From: Allobosea sp. LC85
GTDB lineage: Bacteria > Pseudomonadota > Alphaproteobacteria > Rhizobiales > Beijerinckiaceae
NCBI RefSeq assembly: GCF_000735605.1
Contig: NZ_JPKG01000033.1
Coordinates: 1-64,000 of the forward strand
Direction: 5' to 3'
Length of the DNA stretch: 64,000 nt
The number at the start of each line of letters is the position of its first letter. Positions within the stretch are counted from its first letter, which is position 1. The notes under the pieces are model-generated. The model saw only the letters and a program-made list of their open reading frames with translations, was not told the DNA's origin and did not search any database. The translations under genes were made by a program, and so were the position numbers. Of the stretch, positions 36,249 through 45,846 are shown piece by piece.

Positions 36249-37019
36249 TTACACAATTTCTAGGTAACTATTCAACTTCATGATAGATGGGACCCGTTTA
36301 CCTTCGACAGTTCGGTAGACGTTCTTGTCGAGTGTTGAGAACGCCTTCACGCAAACCAAGCTCGACCGCCCGTCGCGGGCGGTATTTCCGCTCAGAAGCT
36401 GAATGCTGTTGTCGGCGGCAGGCCCCTTATAAAATCCGACATGCCCTAGTCCGAGCGACTTTCCAGTCATATCGTAGCAGGTCCAGATGACCAGATTCCC
36501 TGGTCTCGGATTGTCCGTCCTGCGGTAGTAGTCCTTGTTGGCCGGACTGACGAATGATTGGGAAGCCGCGCTATTGCTGCTGTGCTTGCCAGCGCGCTTG
36601 ATGCACCAATTCGCGAAAGCGGCGCACCAGTCGACCATGTCGTTGTTAACCTTCAAGCTCGTTGCCTCGTTGAAGAAACGAACGATCAAAGGATTCCAGT
36701 TCGATGGTGCTGGCCATTGGGATATCGCATCACGATCAGTGTAGTAAAAACGATCAATAAAGCTTTGCGCAACTTCAAGCGGCGTTGCTCCCGTTGTTTC
36801 GGCAATAATTCTATCTGTTTTATTGATCTGATCAGGTGTAGCTGGCTTATATCCGAATTTTACGGGAGATTCGATTGCTTCCAGCGGCGGATTGGATAGC
36901 TGAGAGAATTCGGCTTCGTCTGGCTCCAATTCTTGAGCATAAACTGGAATCCGAGCTGAAGTTGCGACGGTAATTGAGCTTGCCGCTGCCGCGACAAATA
37001 CTGATCTGCGAGAAAGCAT
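36249..37019 (-). CDS. CHAP/NlpC-like cell-wall hydrolase (TIGR02594-like)
   Basis: A 256-residue protein from ATG 37019 with AAGGAG upstream and a Tat-like N-terminus (LSRRSVFVAAAASSITVA). The catalytic region has Cys in DWCAAFANWCIKRAG, then NPRPGNLVIW and the His motif LGHVGFYKGPA, with QLLSGNT following. This order is that of TIGR02594-type proteins, related to CHAP amidases. A peptidoglycan target in the periplasm is likely. Like its neighbour it is AT-richer than the genome, and the two may form one transcript. Confidence 0.75.
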   Translation of the reverse strand: MLSRRSVFVAAAASSITVATSARIPVYAQELEPDEAEFSQLSNPPLEAIESPVKFGYKPATPDQINKTDRIIAETTGATPLEVAQSFIDRFYYTDRDAISQWPAPSNWNPLIVRFFNEATSLKVNNDMVDWCAAFANWCIKRAGKHSSNSAASQSFVSPANKDYYRRTDNPRPGNLVIWTCYDMTGKSLGLGHVGFYKGPAADNSIQLLSGNTARDGRSSLVCVKAFSTLDKNVYRTVEGKRVPSIMKLNSYLEIV

Positions 37020-37274
37020 CGTTTTGGCTCCTTAACCTCTACCTGGTCAATTGCGTTTCCGCACCAGGAGTTCCTCCGGCGGATTTTTGCGCGTGAGAGT
37101 CGAACCGCCTTCGGGATATTGCGCGTCCCAGTCCACATCCCCACACCGTGCGTTTGGTTCCAGCATAGCAAGTCGACTTCCTTAGCGGTAGGCCGTCCAC
37201 GAACGTCATCTTTGCGGCAAGCCTGCGAAGACCGCGTAACCTGCGCACGTGGAGACTGCGTGACCAAGTCCGCT
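37020..37274. other. Gap upstream of the hydrolase gene
   Basis: No gene is seen. This is the 5' region of the hydrolase-protease pair up to repeat E. Confidence 0.4.
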
Positions 37275-37500
37275 CCCCCCTCCTGCGACCCTCGGAACGT
37301 CTGCTCATGGGCGAGGCCCTGGCGACCACCGGAAGCGCGGTCGTAGGCGGGCACCAAACGCTCGATTTGAGCCGCCGGGATGTCGGCCAGGTCGCGCCAT
37401 TTTCCGGTCCAGGCTCAGGCCGTCGCCCGTACAAGCCCCTGGATTTTGGAACTTGTCGGCCAGGCCGTTCGTTCCCTGCTGTCAGGGCTTCGACAAGGGT
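37275..37500 (+). repeat. Repeat E, copy 2
   Basis: From CCCCCCTCCTGCGACCCTCG to CTGTCAGGGCTTCGACAAGG. It ends seven bases before the ABC membrane gene and keeps that frame open upstream, which could mislead start prediction. Confidence 0.75.
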
Positions 37501-37506
37501 CCTTCC

Positions 37507-38502
37507 GTGAGCAGCATCTTCCTTCCGCTTCTGCGACGGATCAGGCCAGGCGAGACGTCAGCCGCGACGATCGCGTCCGACCAGACGCTGAGCGGGTTCG
37601 TCTGGCGCGCCAGCGGCGCCCATCAGTTCTATGTCGGCCTGATCGCGATGACGGTGGCCTTGCTCAACTTCGTGCCGATCGATCTCCAGAGACGAATCGT
37701 GGACGTGGCGATCGCCAACAAGGACGTGCGGACGTTGCTTTTTCTGGGCGCGCTCTATCTCGCGATCGTCCTGCTCCAGGCGGCCCTGAAATATGCGCTT
37801 CTCCTCTATCAGGGCTGGGTCAGCGAAAGCGTCGTGAAGACATCGCGCGAGCAATTGACCATCGTTGCCTCCGAGAGGGCAGCGCCGGACGAGAACACGA
37901 GCGGACAGACGGTCAATGTCATCGGCCGGGAAATCGACGGGGTCGGCGGCTTCGTCGGGGTCGGCATCTCGGAATTCGTCGTCAACCTGACGTTCCTTTT
38001 CGTGATCTTGGCTTACATGCTCTACATCCAGCCGCTGATCGCGCTGATCGGCATGGTCTTCCTGCTGCCGCAGGTCTTTCTCGCGCTCTCCATGCAGTCA
38101 GACCTCAACACATTGGTCGAGCGGCAGGTCGGGCTGGTGCGCAAGCTCGGCGATGAAACCGTCGCCCAGGCCGGGATCCAGAGCGGTCCACAGCCCAAGC
38201 CGACCCCGACGGAATCCTCCACGATCCATGCGATCTTTCGCAATCGGATTCGGTTCTACTTTCTCAAATACGGGCTCAAGACCTTGCTGAACCTCGCGAA
38301 CGCGATCGGACCGCTGATGGTTCTCGTGGTCGGGGGCTGGATGGTGATCCAGGGCCAGACCACGATCGGCACCGTCGTCGCGTTCATTTCGGGCCTTGAG
38401 CGTCTTTCCAGCCCCTTGCGTGACCTGCTCAATTTCTACCGGGAGTATCAGCAGGCGAAAGTTCAGTACCAGATGATCGGACGCTGGGTCGAAGGCGCCT
38501 GA
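37507..38502 (+). CDS. ABC exporter transmembrane domain without an ATPase domain
   Basis: A 331-residue protein from GTG 37507 (AAGGG seven bases upstream). The sequence follows a type IV ABC exporter membrane domain: FYVGLIAMTVALLNFVPIDL, a helix pair around LLFLGALYLAIVLLQAAL, SEFVVNLTFLFVILAYMLY, and the late helix with GLERLSSPLRDLLNFYREYQ. It stops where the linker to the nucleotide-binding domain should begin, and no ATPase gene follows. It may pair with an ATPase elsewhere or do another job. Confidence 0.7.
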   Translation: MSSIFLPLLRRIRPGETSAATIASDQTLSGFVWRASGAHQFYVGLIAMTVALLNFVPIDLQRRIVDVAIANKDVRTLLFLGALYLAIVLLQAALKYALLLYQGWVSESVVKTSREQLTIVASERAAPDENTSGQTVNVIGREIDGVGGFVGVGISEFVVNLTFLFVILAYMLYIQPLIALIGMVFLLPQVFLALSMQSDLNTLVERQVGLVRKLGDETVAQAGIQSGPQPKPTPTESSTIHAIFRNRIRFYFLKYGLKTLLNLANAIGPLMVLVVGGWMVIQGQTTIGTVVAFISGLERLSSPLRDLLNFYREYQQAKVQYQMIGRWVEGA

Positions 38503-38631
38503 TCCGCGCGCATCAGGCCCCGTTGCCCTTCTCCTGTTCGGCATTCCCCAAGACAAGCACGGCGCCAGGCAGGGAACTCCGGCCGGCGGAAGGGGTTCAT
38601 CGCGAACAAAGTCCATTCCGCTGGAGCCACC

Positions 38632-38952
38632 ATGCCGACGCAGATGACGAACCCGACCCCGCCAACGATCCGCGACGAGCCCGAGAATAATCGCCTGGTC
38701 ATGGACGTTCCGGGCGGCCAGGCGTTCGCGACCTACCGGCGCATCGATGGCTCTCTCGTGATCTCCTATACCGAGGTTCCGGCGGCTCTGCGCGGCCGCG
38801 GTCTCGGCTCCGAACTCGCCTTGGGGGTATTCGATTTTGCCCGCAGCCGGGGCGAAAAGATCGTGCCGGCCTGCTCCTTCCTGGCAAACTGGGCAAGCCT
38901 CCATCCCGAGTACCGGGACGTTCTCGCCGGCAGCGCGGAGGCCGCACGATGA
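38632..38952 (+). CDS. GNAT-like N-acetyltransferase, YjdJ type
   Basis: A 106-residue protein from ATG 38632. FATYRRIDGSLVISYTEVP then LRGRGLGSELALGVFDFAR contains the acetyl-CoA loop (RGxGxxSxL), and PACSFLANWASLHPEYRDV matches the short YjdJ branch that often acts on small molecules or polyamines. It shares ATGA with the following VOC gene. Confidence 0.85.
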   Translation: MPTQMTNPTPPTIRDEPENNRLVMDVPGGQAFATYRRIDGSLVISYTEVPAALRGRGLGSELALGVFDFARSRGEKIVPACSFLANWASLHPEYRDVLAGSAEAAR

Positions 38953-39326
38953 TCGATCACGTCTCGGTCGGAACGAATGACGTCGCCAGGGCGCGCGCCT
39001 TCTATGACGCGGTTCTCGCGGAACTCGGCCTGCGGTGTCTCAGCAGCAGCGAGCGGTCGGCGGATTATGGCGTGAGCACGATCCTGTTCAGCATCGAAAC
39101 CCCGCATGACGGCCGGCCCGCGAGCACGGGCAATGGAAGCCATATCGCCTTTGCCGCCGGCAAGCGTGCCATCGTCGACGCCTTCTATCGCGCCGCGTTG
39201 GCGAATGGCGGCACTGACGCCGGTCCGCCCGGCCTGCGCCCGGAATACGACGCCCATTACTACGGCGCCTTCGTCCTCGATCCCGACGGCAACAAGATCG
39301 AGGCCGTCACCCACTCATCCCAGTAG
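38949..39326 (+). CDS. VOC-family (glyoxalase/bleomycin resistance-like) protein
   Basis: A 125-residue protein starting in the ATGA overlap with the acetyltransferase gene. MIDHVSVGTNDVARARAFYD is the VOC start with metal His3, and YYGAFVLDPDGNKIEAV carries the distal Glu. GSHIAFAAGKRA and DAHYYGAF fill the usual positions. The substrate is unknown; VOC proteins of this length bind metal and small hydrophobic ligands. Confidence 0.85.
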   Translation: MIDHVSVGTNDVARARAFYDAVLAELGLRCLSSSERSADYGVSTILFSIETPHDGRPASTGNGSHIAFAAGKRAIVDAFYRAALANGGTDAGPPGLRPEYDAHYYGAFVLDPDGNKIEAVTHSSQ

Positions 39327-39338
39327 AAGGAGGATGCC

Positions 39339-39527
39339 ATGCCTGCGAAATCAGCCGCCCAGCAGAAGGCCGCCGGCGCCGCGCTCGCGGCCAAGCGCGG
39401 AGACATGAAGAAGAGCGCACTCAAGGGAGCCTCGAAATCGATGGAGAAATCGATGAGCGAGACCGAGCTGGAGAAGATGGCCTCGACCAAGCGCAAGGGA
39501 AAGCCCGAGCACAAGGCCAAGCATTGA
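39339..39527 (+). CDS. DUF3008-family small basic protein
   Basis: A 62-residue protein with GAAGGAGG ahead of ATG 39339. PAKSAAQQKAAGAALAAKRG and SMSETELEKMASTKRKGKPEH match DUF3008, a family of short lysine-rich proteins common in Proteobacteria. Function is not known. It is the third gene of a compact plus-strand group. Confidence 0.85.
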   Translation: MPAKSAAQQKAAGAALAAKRGDMKKSALKGASKSMEKSMSETELEKMASTKRKGKPEHKAKH

Positions 39528-39577
39528 ACGCTGCCAGGAATCGGCGTCTGAAATCGATAATCAGCGTCTGAAACCGA

Positions 39578-40429
39578 TCAGCCGCGAGCGCTGATGAACG
39601 CGACGACGTCATCAAGGACCGGCGCGCGCCATCGCAGCGGGGCGGAGATCGCGGTGACGGTCTCGGCATGGCCGAGCCCGGGATAGATCTTGAGCGCGAC
39701 GGATTTCGCACCCGCCTGTTTCAGCGCGTCGGCGAGCCGTTTGCTGTTGCGCGGCGGAACCGTGGTGTCATCGGAACCCGTCGCCAGGAAGATCGGCGGC
39801 GCATCCCGACGGGCAAAGCTGATCGGCTGGGTTTGGGCCGGGTCGCGGGCATTCCCGAACGCGGCCTTTGTGATGTCGAGGTTGAGCGGGAAATCATAGG
39901 GGCCGGAGAGCCCGACGGCGGAGCGGATCGTGCCTGAGCCAAGCCCGACGGCCGCGAGGTATCTCCGGTCCAGAGTCAGCATCATGGCGTCATAGGCGCC
40001 GGCCGAGTGTCCGACCAGTTCGATCCGCTGAGGCGTGCCGCCATATCGGCTGATAGTGTCGTGCACGAAGCGAAGCGCCCGTGCCCCGTCTTCGATGAAC
40101 GAGGGGAAGCGGACCTCGGGCACGAGGCGATAATCTGCGATCACGGTGACGAACCCGCGCTCCGAAAACGCCTCGCCAACGAAGGCATAGGTCTCTTTCG
40201 CGCCGCTCGCCCACGCGCCGCCATAGATGAAGAAGACCACGGGACTGGCAGCGCCGCCGCCTTGCGGAACATAGACATCCATCCGCTGTCTGGGATGACG
40301 ACCATAGGGGACATCGCGCGCCCCTTGCGTCAGGACCCCGGGGCGGAGCGTCGCGCAGCCGGCAAGTGCTCCGACTGCTCCGGCCGCAAGCAGGGGGACG
40401 ATCGCACGGCGGGAGAGCTCGGTCGTCAT
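39578..40429 (-). CDS. Alpha/beta hydrolase (HSL/feruloyl-esterase-like), probable lipoprotein
   Basis: A 283-residue protein from ATG 40429 with GAGGGG upstream. The N-terminus has an Arg pair (LSRRAIVPLLAAG) and a lipobox GALAGC, so it may be exported and lipidated. The oxyanion region reads YGGAW rather than HGGxW; the nucleophile elbow is GHSAGAYD, with Asp in GSDDTTVPP and His in GLGHAETV completing the triad. Esterase activity is likely. Confidence 0.8.
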   Translation of the reverse strand: MTTELSRRAIVPLLAAGAVGALAGCATLRPGVLTQGARDVPYGRHPRQRMDVYVPQGGGAASPVVFFIYGGAWASGAKETYAFVGEAFSERGFVTVIADYRLVPEVRFPSFIEDGARALRFVHDTISRYGGTPQRIELVGHSAGAYDAMMLTLDRRYLAAVGLGSGTIRSAVGLSGPYDFPLNLDITKAAFGNARDPAQTQPISFARRDAPPIFLATGSDDTTVPPRNSKRLADALKQAGAKSVALKIYPGLGHAETVTAISAPLRWRAPVLDDVVAFISARG

Positions 40430-40721
40430 GGTCGCCAACCCCTCTAGCCCCGCCGGCCAGGAAACTGCGGACTAAGCCTTTGGTTCCACGAACATTTGTT
40501 CATTCTCGGAAGCCAATTCGCGGGGGCATCGCAGTGGGTGCACCTGCCCGGGGAAGGGCGGCTGTCGCAGGCAGAACGCGAGATTTGATGGAACAGACGG
40601 GGATGCAGCGCGTTCTCTTGGTGTGCAGCCTCGCTCTCCAGCAGGCTGTACGGCCCAGGGGCCCCGCCGGAATCGTCAACCCATCCGACGGGGCCACTCT
40701 TTTGCAGGAATGGGGCATGCG

Positions 40722-40967
40722 ATGGCTCCGTCCCCCGATGACGCTGCTGAGATCTGGACGAGCGAGGTCCTGATCCCGATAGCCGGGCGGCACTTCCTGG
40801 CCCGGCTCGAGGCGATGGAGCGATGGCTGAGCGAATGGAGCATTCCGTATCAGGTTGTTCACCCGGCACTGGACGATTCAGTGCTCGTGCTGCGCTTCCC
40901 CAGGGAACGGTTCGCCCGCGCCTTTGTCGCCATGCCGCTCAGGGATATGGGCCCGGCAGAGAGGTAA
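40722..40967 (+). CDS. Small hypothetical protein (81 aa)
   Basis: ATG 40722 starts APSPDDAAEIWTSEVLIPIA, then LEAMERWLSEWSIPYQVVHP and DDSVLVLRFPRERFARAF. The composition and helix-strand alternation are protein-like. A start at 40710 is possible. I do not recognise the family. Confidence 0.5.
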   Translation: MAPSPDDAAEIWTSEVLIPIAGRHFLARLEAMERWLSEWSIPYQVVHPALDDSVLVLRFPRERFARAFVAMPLRDMGPAER

Positions 40968-41218
40968 AGGCGTTCGCCGATTTCAAGCTGGACGACAGCG
41001 AGGTCGATGGTGCGCGGCTGCGTCTGAGATATGGGGGTACGAAGCCGCCCGTCCTGCACGGACATCCGCGAACCCACGTGCGCCTGGTAACACGCTACCG
41101 GCCGGGGAGGGCGGGAGCCTGTGTGCAGGGATGTTCGTTCCCTGCTGCCCGGGCCTCGACGAGCGGTCTCGCGAGTTCAGGTGTCCGGCAGTGGATGCGA
41201 CAACCATCCAGGCTTCGT

Positions 41219-42298
41219 TCAAACGAGCCTGCGACTGTTCAGGAAGGCGCGCTCGGCAATATCGCTCCACTCCATGATCGAGGCGCGGAATTGTTGGTAG
41301 CTTGCGTAGACCTTCCGGGAAAGCTCATCGCCCGATCCGGCCTCCGCGACGACCTCCTGACTTGTCTTGATGAACGCTCTCAGCAGGGAGTCGTCGAACT
41401 TCTGAATCGTGACGGTGCCTTCCTCGCGCAGTTTGCGCAGCCATAGGGCGTTATTGGCGTTGAATTCGGCCAGGGAGCGCGAGTATTCGCCTGCCGCGCA
41501 AGCCTCGATCAGCCGTTGATCGCTCGGACTGAAGCTTTCCCACACGCGCCGATTGATCCCGAGGGTCAGGCCAGTGCCTGGCTCGTGGAACCCCGGATAG
41601 TAGAAGTAGCGCGCAGCCTTATGCAGGCCCAAGGCCATGTCGAGCCAGGGGCCGACCCATTCGGCGGCGTCGAGGGCGCCGGACCTGATCGACCGTGCAA
41701 TCTCGCCGCCTGGCACATTCACAACGATTGCGTCCATGCGCCGGAGCACCGCCGCGCCAAGCCCGGGTATCCGGTAGCGCAACCCCCTGAAGCCGTCCGG
41801 CGAGGTGATCTCGTCGACAAACCAGCCGCCGCTCTGGGTGCCGGTATTGCAGCAGAGGAACTGCTTCAAGCCAAATTGGCCGCTGAGTTCGTCCCACAAT
41901 TCCTGCCCGCCGCCATAGTGCACCCAGGCGAAGAGTTCGTCCGCGGTGTAGCCGAAAGGCACGGCCGTAAAGAAGTTGAACGCCGGCGACTTTGCCTCGA
42001 AATAATAATCCGCCGAGTGAAACATCTCGGCGACGCCGGCGGCCACCGCGTCAAAGGTCTCGAACGGTCGAACCAACGCGCCGGCAGGAAACACCTCGAT
42101 TGCGATGCGACCGTTACTCACCTCGCTGATCGTCTTCGCCAGACGCATCGCGCTGCTTTGAAGCCCGGGAGAGCCTTCAGGCCAGTCGGTCACCAGCTTG
42201 AGTTGTCGGATGCCCTGCGCGAGGGCAGGGGCCGGGAAGCCCGACATCGCGCCCGCAGCGATCGATCCGGCCCCCGCCAGAAGATCCCGCCGTCTCAT
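41219..42298 (-). CDS. TRAP-type periplasmic binding protein (DctP family)
   Basis: A 359-residue protein from ATG 42298 with GGAGG upstream. The N-terminus RRRDLLAGAGSIAAG is a twin-arginine signal. LKLVTDWPEGSPGLQSSAMR, GRIAIEVFPAGALVRPFETF, and SGALDAAEWVGPWLDMALG with GLRYRIPGLGAAVL match TRAP binding proteins for carboxylates or keto acids. No dctQ or dctM gene is present; the neighbour is a divergent histidine kinase, which suggests a role as ligand-presenting sensor. Confidence 0.85.
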   Translation of the reverse strand: MRRRDLLAGAGSIAAGAMSGFPAPALAQGIRQLKLVTDWPEGSPGLQSSAMRLAKTISEVSNGRIAIEVFPAGALVRPFETFDAVAAGVAEMFHSADYYFEAKSPAFNFFTAVPFGYTADELFAWVHYGGGQELWDELSGQFGLKQFLCCNTGTQSGGWFVDEITSPDGFRGLRYRIPGLGAAVLRRMDAIVVNVPGGEIARSIRSGALDAAEWVGPWLDMALGLHKAARYFYYPGFHEPGTGLTLGINRRVWESFSPSDQRLIEACAAGEYSRSLAEFNANNALWLRKLREEGTVTIQKFDDSLLRAFIKTSQEVVAEAGSGDELSRKVYASYQQFRASIMEWSDIAERAFLNSRRLV

Positions 42299-42436
42299 GA
42301 GGAATGACCTCCAAGGACATAGGTCCCCGCACCCGCCCAACTGTGCGGCCGGCAATTTTCGGTCGATCTTCGATTGTTTCTCGCAACGATCTGCTTAGAC
42401 CATGCTAGGCTGAACCGCAATCTTGTCGAAGGTTGG

Positions 42437-45400
42437 GTGCGGTCGACCGTGACAGCATTATCAACCGATAAGGCGGACGTTCGACCGTATCTGGCTCGGA
42501 GCCTCGGCGTACGCGCGCGGCTGCTGCTCGCGTTCTTCGGGATAAGCGCCTTTGCCGTGCTGGCGGCGGCCGCGGGAATCTACGCCTTCCGTGAGGTTGG
42601 CGAGCGGCTCGGCGTCGTCGATCGGCGGGTTTCACCGACTTTGACGTCGCTGGAGCTCTCACGCTCTGCCGAACGCATCATCGCAGCCGCACCGTCCCTG
42701 CTGGCCGCCCCGGACCGGAAGCGTCGGGACGCGGTCAAGATCCAGCTTGAGGACGAGGTCGGTCGTCTCAACAGCAAGCTGATCGAACTGAAGAACGATC
42801 GAATGGAGGCGTTGCCGCTCCTCAGGATCGAACCGATCATATCATCGCTGACGGTCAATCTCGCGGGGCTCGAGGGCGTGGTCGCGCGCCGGCTCGATGC
42901 CAATGAACGCCTCAAGACATTGCTGCGCGGTGTCTTCCAGACGAATGAGGAGACCGGACGCCTGCTCTCGAACTGGTTGACGGTCGTGGACCGCCAGGTG
43001 TCCCAGCTCGTCCTGGGCCTGCGCAAGGCGGAGCCCAGTACTGAGGCGACGCAGCGGCTGGCATCGCTGATCGACTTGCGCCGGCCGGCGCAAACGGCGC
43101 AACAGCAGTTTTCCGAAGCCGTGGACATGCTGGCTGAAGCCTCGACCACGGACCAGGATCGACGCCTTTCCGTTCTGGCTTTCCAGCTCGGCCGGGCGTT
43201 GCGCGATCTCGACGTCACGGCGGGCGGGATGGATCCAAAGCTGCGGCCTCTGTTCCTGGAACAGGTCGCCAAGTTGGGGGAGTACATTGCCGGGCCCAAT
43301 GCCATGGCGGAGGCTCGCAAGCAGGAACTTGCGCTGATCGGGGACGGCGAAGGGCGGCTCGCGGAGAATGCCAGCCTGGCGCTGCAACTCACCGCTGCGG
43401 TCGATCAACTCGTGACTGCAGCCAAGCAGGACATCGGCGCTGCGACCCAGGATGCGCTGTCGGTCCAGCGCCTGAGCACCCGCGTTCTGGTTGCTGCCGT
43501 GGCACTGAGCCTGCTGAGCTCCATTCTGATCGTGTGGCTTTACGTTGGCCGCAATATCGTCCGCCGCCTGACGGCTCTGAGCGACGGCATGCTGGCCATC
43601 GCCGGCGGCAGGCTCGATGTCCAGGTTGCCGCGCAAGGCACTGACGAGATCGCCGCGATGGGGCAGGCGGTCGAGGTGTTTCGGCGCAATGCCATCGAGC
43701 TCGAGCATCTGCTGGAGGAACGAAAGCAGGCGGCGGCCCGGCTTGAGCAGGTGGTCGATGAGCGGACCAGGGAGCTTGAGCAACGCGGCTCCCTGCTGCG
43801 TGTCACATTCGACAACATGGGGCACGGTGTCGTGATGTTCGATCGCGACCGGCGGATGGTGGCCTGGAACCACCGCTTCCAGGAGCTTCTGGAGCTGCCG
43901 GACAACCAGGTCGGAGCCAATGTCTCGTTCGAGGATTTCATTCGTTTTCTCGCCGAACGCGGGGAATTCGGCCCCTGCAATGTCCAGGACGAAGTCAAAC
44001 GGCGTCTGGTATCCCTGGACCGGTCCTTCACCGATGTCCGGACCCGGCCCAACGGCACGGTGCTCGAAATCCGACGCAATCCGGTCCGGAGTGGCGGGTT
44101 TGTTTCGATCTACGCCGATGTCACCGAGCAGAGAACAGCCCAGGCCCTTGTCGAATTGGCGCGTGCGCGCCTCACCGATGCGATCGAGAGCATCTCGGAC
44201 GGTTTCGCCCTTTGGGACAGTGAAGATCGGCTCGTGACCTTCAACAGCCGCTGTCAGGACCTGCTCGATGCTTCGGATCTGTTCATCGTCGGCGTTCGCT
44301 TCGAAGAGCTTCTGCGGGCCTTCAGCGACAGTGGCCGATACGGTTCGTCGCAGGAAGGCGACCGCGCCGCATGGCTGGAGAGCCGGTTGTCCCTGCACCG
44401 CGACGCTCCGAGCGCTTGCGAAGTCCACCTCGCCAGCGGGCGCTGGCTTCGCGTCAGCGAGTATCGCACCCAGGAAGGCGGAACCGTCACGATCTGGGCT
44501 GATGTGACCGTCGCAAAACAGCGCGAACGTGATCTCGAGGCGGCCCGCGATACGGCCTCCGAAGCAAGCCGGACAATGGAGGAGGCCTATCGCGAGCTGA
44601 AAGCCGCCCAGGCCAATCTGGTCCATGCCGAAAAGATGGCCTCGCTCGGCCAACTCACGGCCGGCATCGCCCATGAAATCAAGAATCCGCTGAACTTCGT
44701 CAATAATTTTGCCGATCTGTCCCAGGAGCTGTTGAGCGAGCTCAAGGAGGCGCTCGGGCCGACCTTGCACGGCTGCGAGACGCAGGCCCTCGCGGATACC
44801 GACGATCTCATGGTCACGTTGACCGGTAACCTGGCCAAGATCGCGGAGCATGGGCGACGAGCGGATGGAATCGTGAGGAGCATGCTGCTTCATTCGCGCG
44901 GTGGCAGGGGCGAGCGCCAGAGCGTCAACCTCAACGCGTTGATCGAGGAAGCGCTGAATCTCGCTTACCACGGGGCCCGCGCGCGGGATCAGACCTTCAA
45001 CGTCACCCTGGAGCGCGACCTCGATCCCGGGCTCGGCCCGCTCGAACTCGTTCCTCAGGATATGACGCGCGTGTTTCTCAACCTGTTTGGGAACGGCTTT
45101 TATGCGACCACCGAACGCCAGCGCGATCGTCGAACGGCCTCAGACTACCGTCCGACCCTGAGTGTGGTCACGCGCGATCTCGGGGATCAGGTGGAAGTGC
45201 GCGTGCGCGACAACGGCATCGGCATGACGCCGGAGGTGCGGGCGAAACTCTTCACGCCGTTCTTCACCACCAAGCCGACCGGAGAAGGGACCGGGCTGGG
45301 CCTCTCGATCAGTTACGACATCGTGGTTCAGGAGCATGGTGGTATGGTGAGGGTCGACAGCAACCCCGCCGAGTTCACCGAATTCGTTATCCGATTGCCG

Positions 45401-45454
45401 CGCGCCGCAGCGCGGGCACGCAAGCGGCAGATCAGCATGGGAGCAAGGTCATGA
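42437..45454 (+). CDS. Transmembrane sensor histidine kinase (HAMP, two PAS, HisKA, HATPase)
   Basis: A 1005-residue kinase; GTG 42437 (GAAGG upstream) is my start, though the frame opens at 42374. Helix 1 about 28-49, a helical periplasmic domain about 50-348 resembling the TorS sensor bundle, helix 2 about 350-370, HAMP to about 425, PAS domains about 455-565 and 579-700. His746 in [12 protein letters not shown] is the phospho-acceptor. The ATPase has Asn886 (FGNGFYAT), RDNGIGM and [10 protein letters not shown]. Its stop overlaps the receiver gene as ATGA. The divergent TRAP binding protein is its probable partner. Confidence 0.9.
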   Translation: MRSTVTALSTDKADVRPYLARSLGVRARLLLAFFGISAFAVLAAAAGIYAFREVGERLGVVDRRVSPTLTSLELSRSAERIIAAAPSLLAAPDRKRRDAVKIQLEDEVGRLNSKLIELKNDRMEALPLLRIEPIISSLTVNLAGLEGVVARRLDANERLKTLLRGVFQTNEETGRLLSNWLTVVDRQVSQLVLGLRKAEPSTEATQRLASLIDLRRPAQTAQQQFSEAVDMLAEASTTDQDRRLSVLAFQLGRALRDLDVTAGGMDPKLRPLFLEQVAKLGEYIAGPNAMAEARKQELALIGDGEGRLAENASLALQLTAAVDQLVTAAKQDIGAATQDALSVQRLSTRVLVAAVALSLLSSILIVWLYVGRNIVRRLTALSDGMLAIAGGRLDVQVAAQGTDEIAAMGQAVEVFRRNAIELEHLLEERKQAAARLEQVVDERTRELEQRGSLLRVTFDNMGHGVVMFDRDRRMVAWNHRFQELLELPDNQVGANVSFEDFIRFLAERGEFGPCNVQDEVKRRLVSLDRSFTDVRTRPNGTVLEIRRNPVRSGGFVSIYADVTEQRTAQALVELARARLTDAIESISDGFALWDSEDRLVTFNSRCQDLLDASDLFIVGVRFEELLRAFSDSGRYGSSQEGDRAAWLESRLSLHRDAPSACEVHLASGRWLRVSEYRTQEGGTVTIWADVTVAKQRERDLEAARDTASEASRTMEEAYRELKAAQANLVHAEKMASLGQLTAGIAHEIKNPLNFVNNFADLSQELLSELKEALGPTLHGCETQALADTDDLMVTLTGNLAKIAEHGRRADGIVRSMLLHSRGGRGERQSVNLNALIEEALNLAYHGARARDQTFNVTLERDLDPGLGPLELVPQDMTRVFLNLFGNGFYATTERQRDRRTASDYRPTLSVVTRDLGDQVEVRVRDNGIGMTPEVRAKLFTPFFTTKPTGEGTGLGLSISYDIVVQEHGGMVRVDSNPAEFTEFVIRLPRAAARARKRQISMGARS

Positions 45455-45846
45455 CGGTCAGCCTTCTGGTCGTCGACGACGAGCCGGATGTCGCCGAGCT
45501 GTTTTCCCAGCGGTTCCGCCGCGAGGCGCGCAACGGCGACTATGCGCTGCATTTTGCCGGATCGGGCGAGAATGCCCTGCTGCAACTCAGGAATGGTATA
45601 CGTCCCGAACCGGTCTTCATCCTCTCCGATATCAACATGCCGGGGATGGACGGTCTGCAGTTGCTGCACGAGATCGGGCTGGGATGGCCGCATCTGCCGG
45701 TCATGATGGTGACGGCCTATGGCGACGAGGATCGACGGCGCCAGGCCAGCGCGAAGGGCGCGGTCGACTTTCTCAGCAAGCCGGTCGATTTCGATTATCT
45801 GAAGCAACGGCTGCGCGCTTTCGCCGTTGCCGGCTCGTCCCCATGA
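45451..45846 (+). CDS. Single-domain response regulator
   Basis: A 131-residue receiver with Asp9-Asp10, phospho-acceptor Asp60 in LSDINMPGMDG, Thr in MVTAYGD and Lys in FLSKPVD. There is no output domain, so it may act as a phosphate relay or on a partner protein. It overlaps the kinase upstream and the cyclase downstream, both as ATGA. Confidence 0.92.
   Translation: MTVSLLVVDDEPDVAELFSQRFRREARNGDYALHFAGSGENALLQLRNGIRPEPVFILSDINMPGMDGLQLLHEIGLGWPHLPVMMVTAYGDEDRRRQASAKGAVDFLSKPVDFDYLKQRLRAFAVAGSSP

Noticed and set aside
42842-44971. 709-codon minus-strand frame
   Set aside because: Antisense of the histidine kinase, whose domains are unambiguous.
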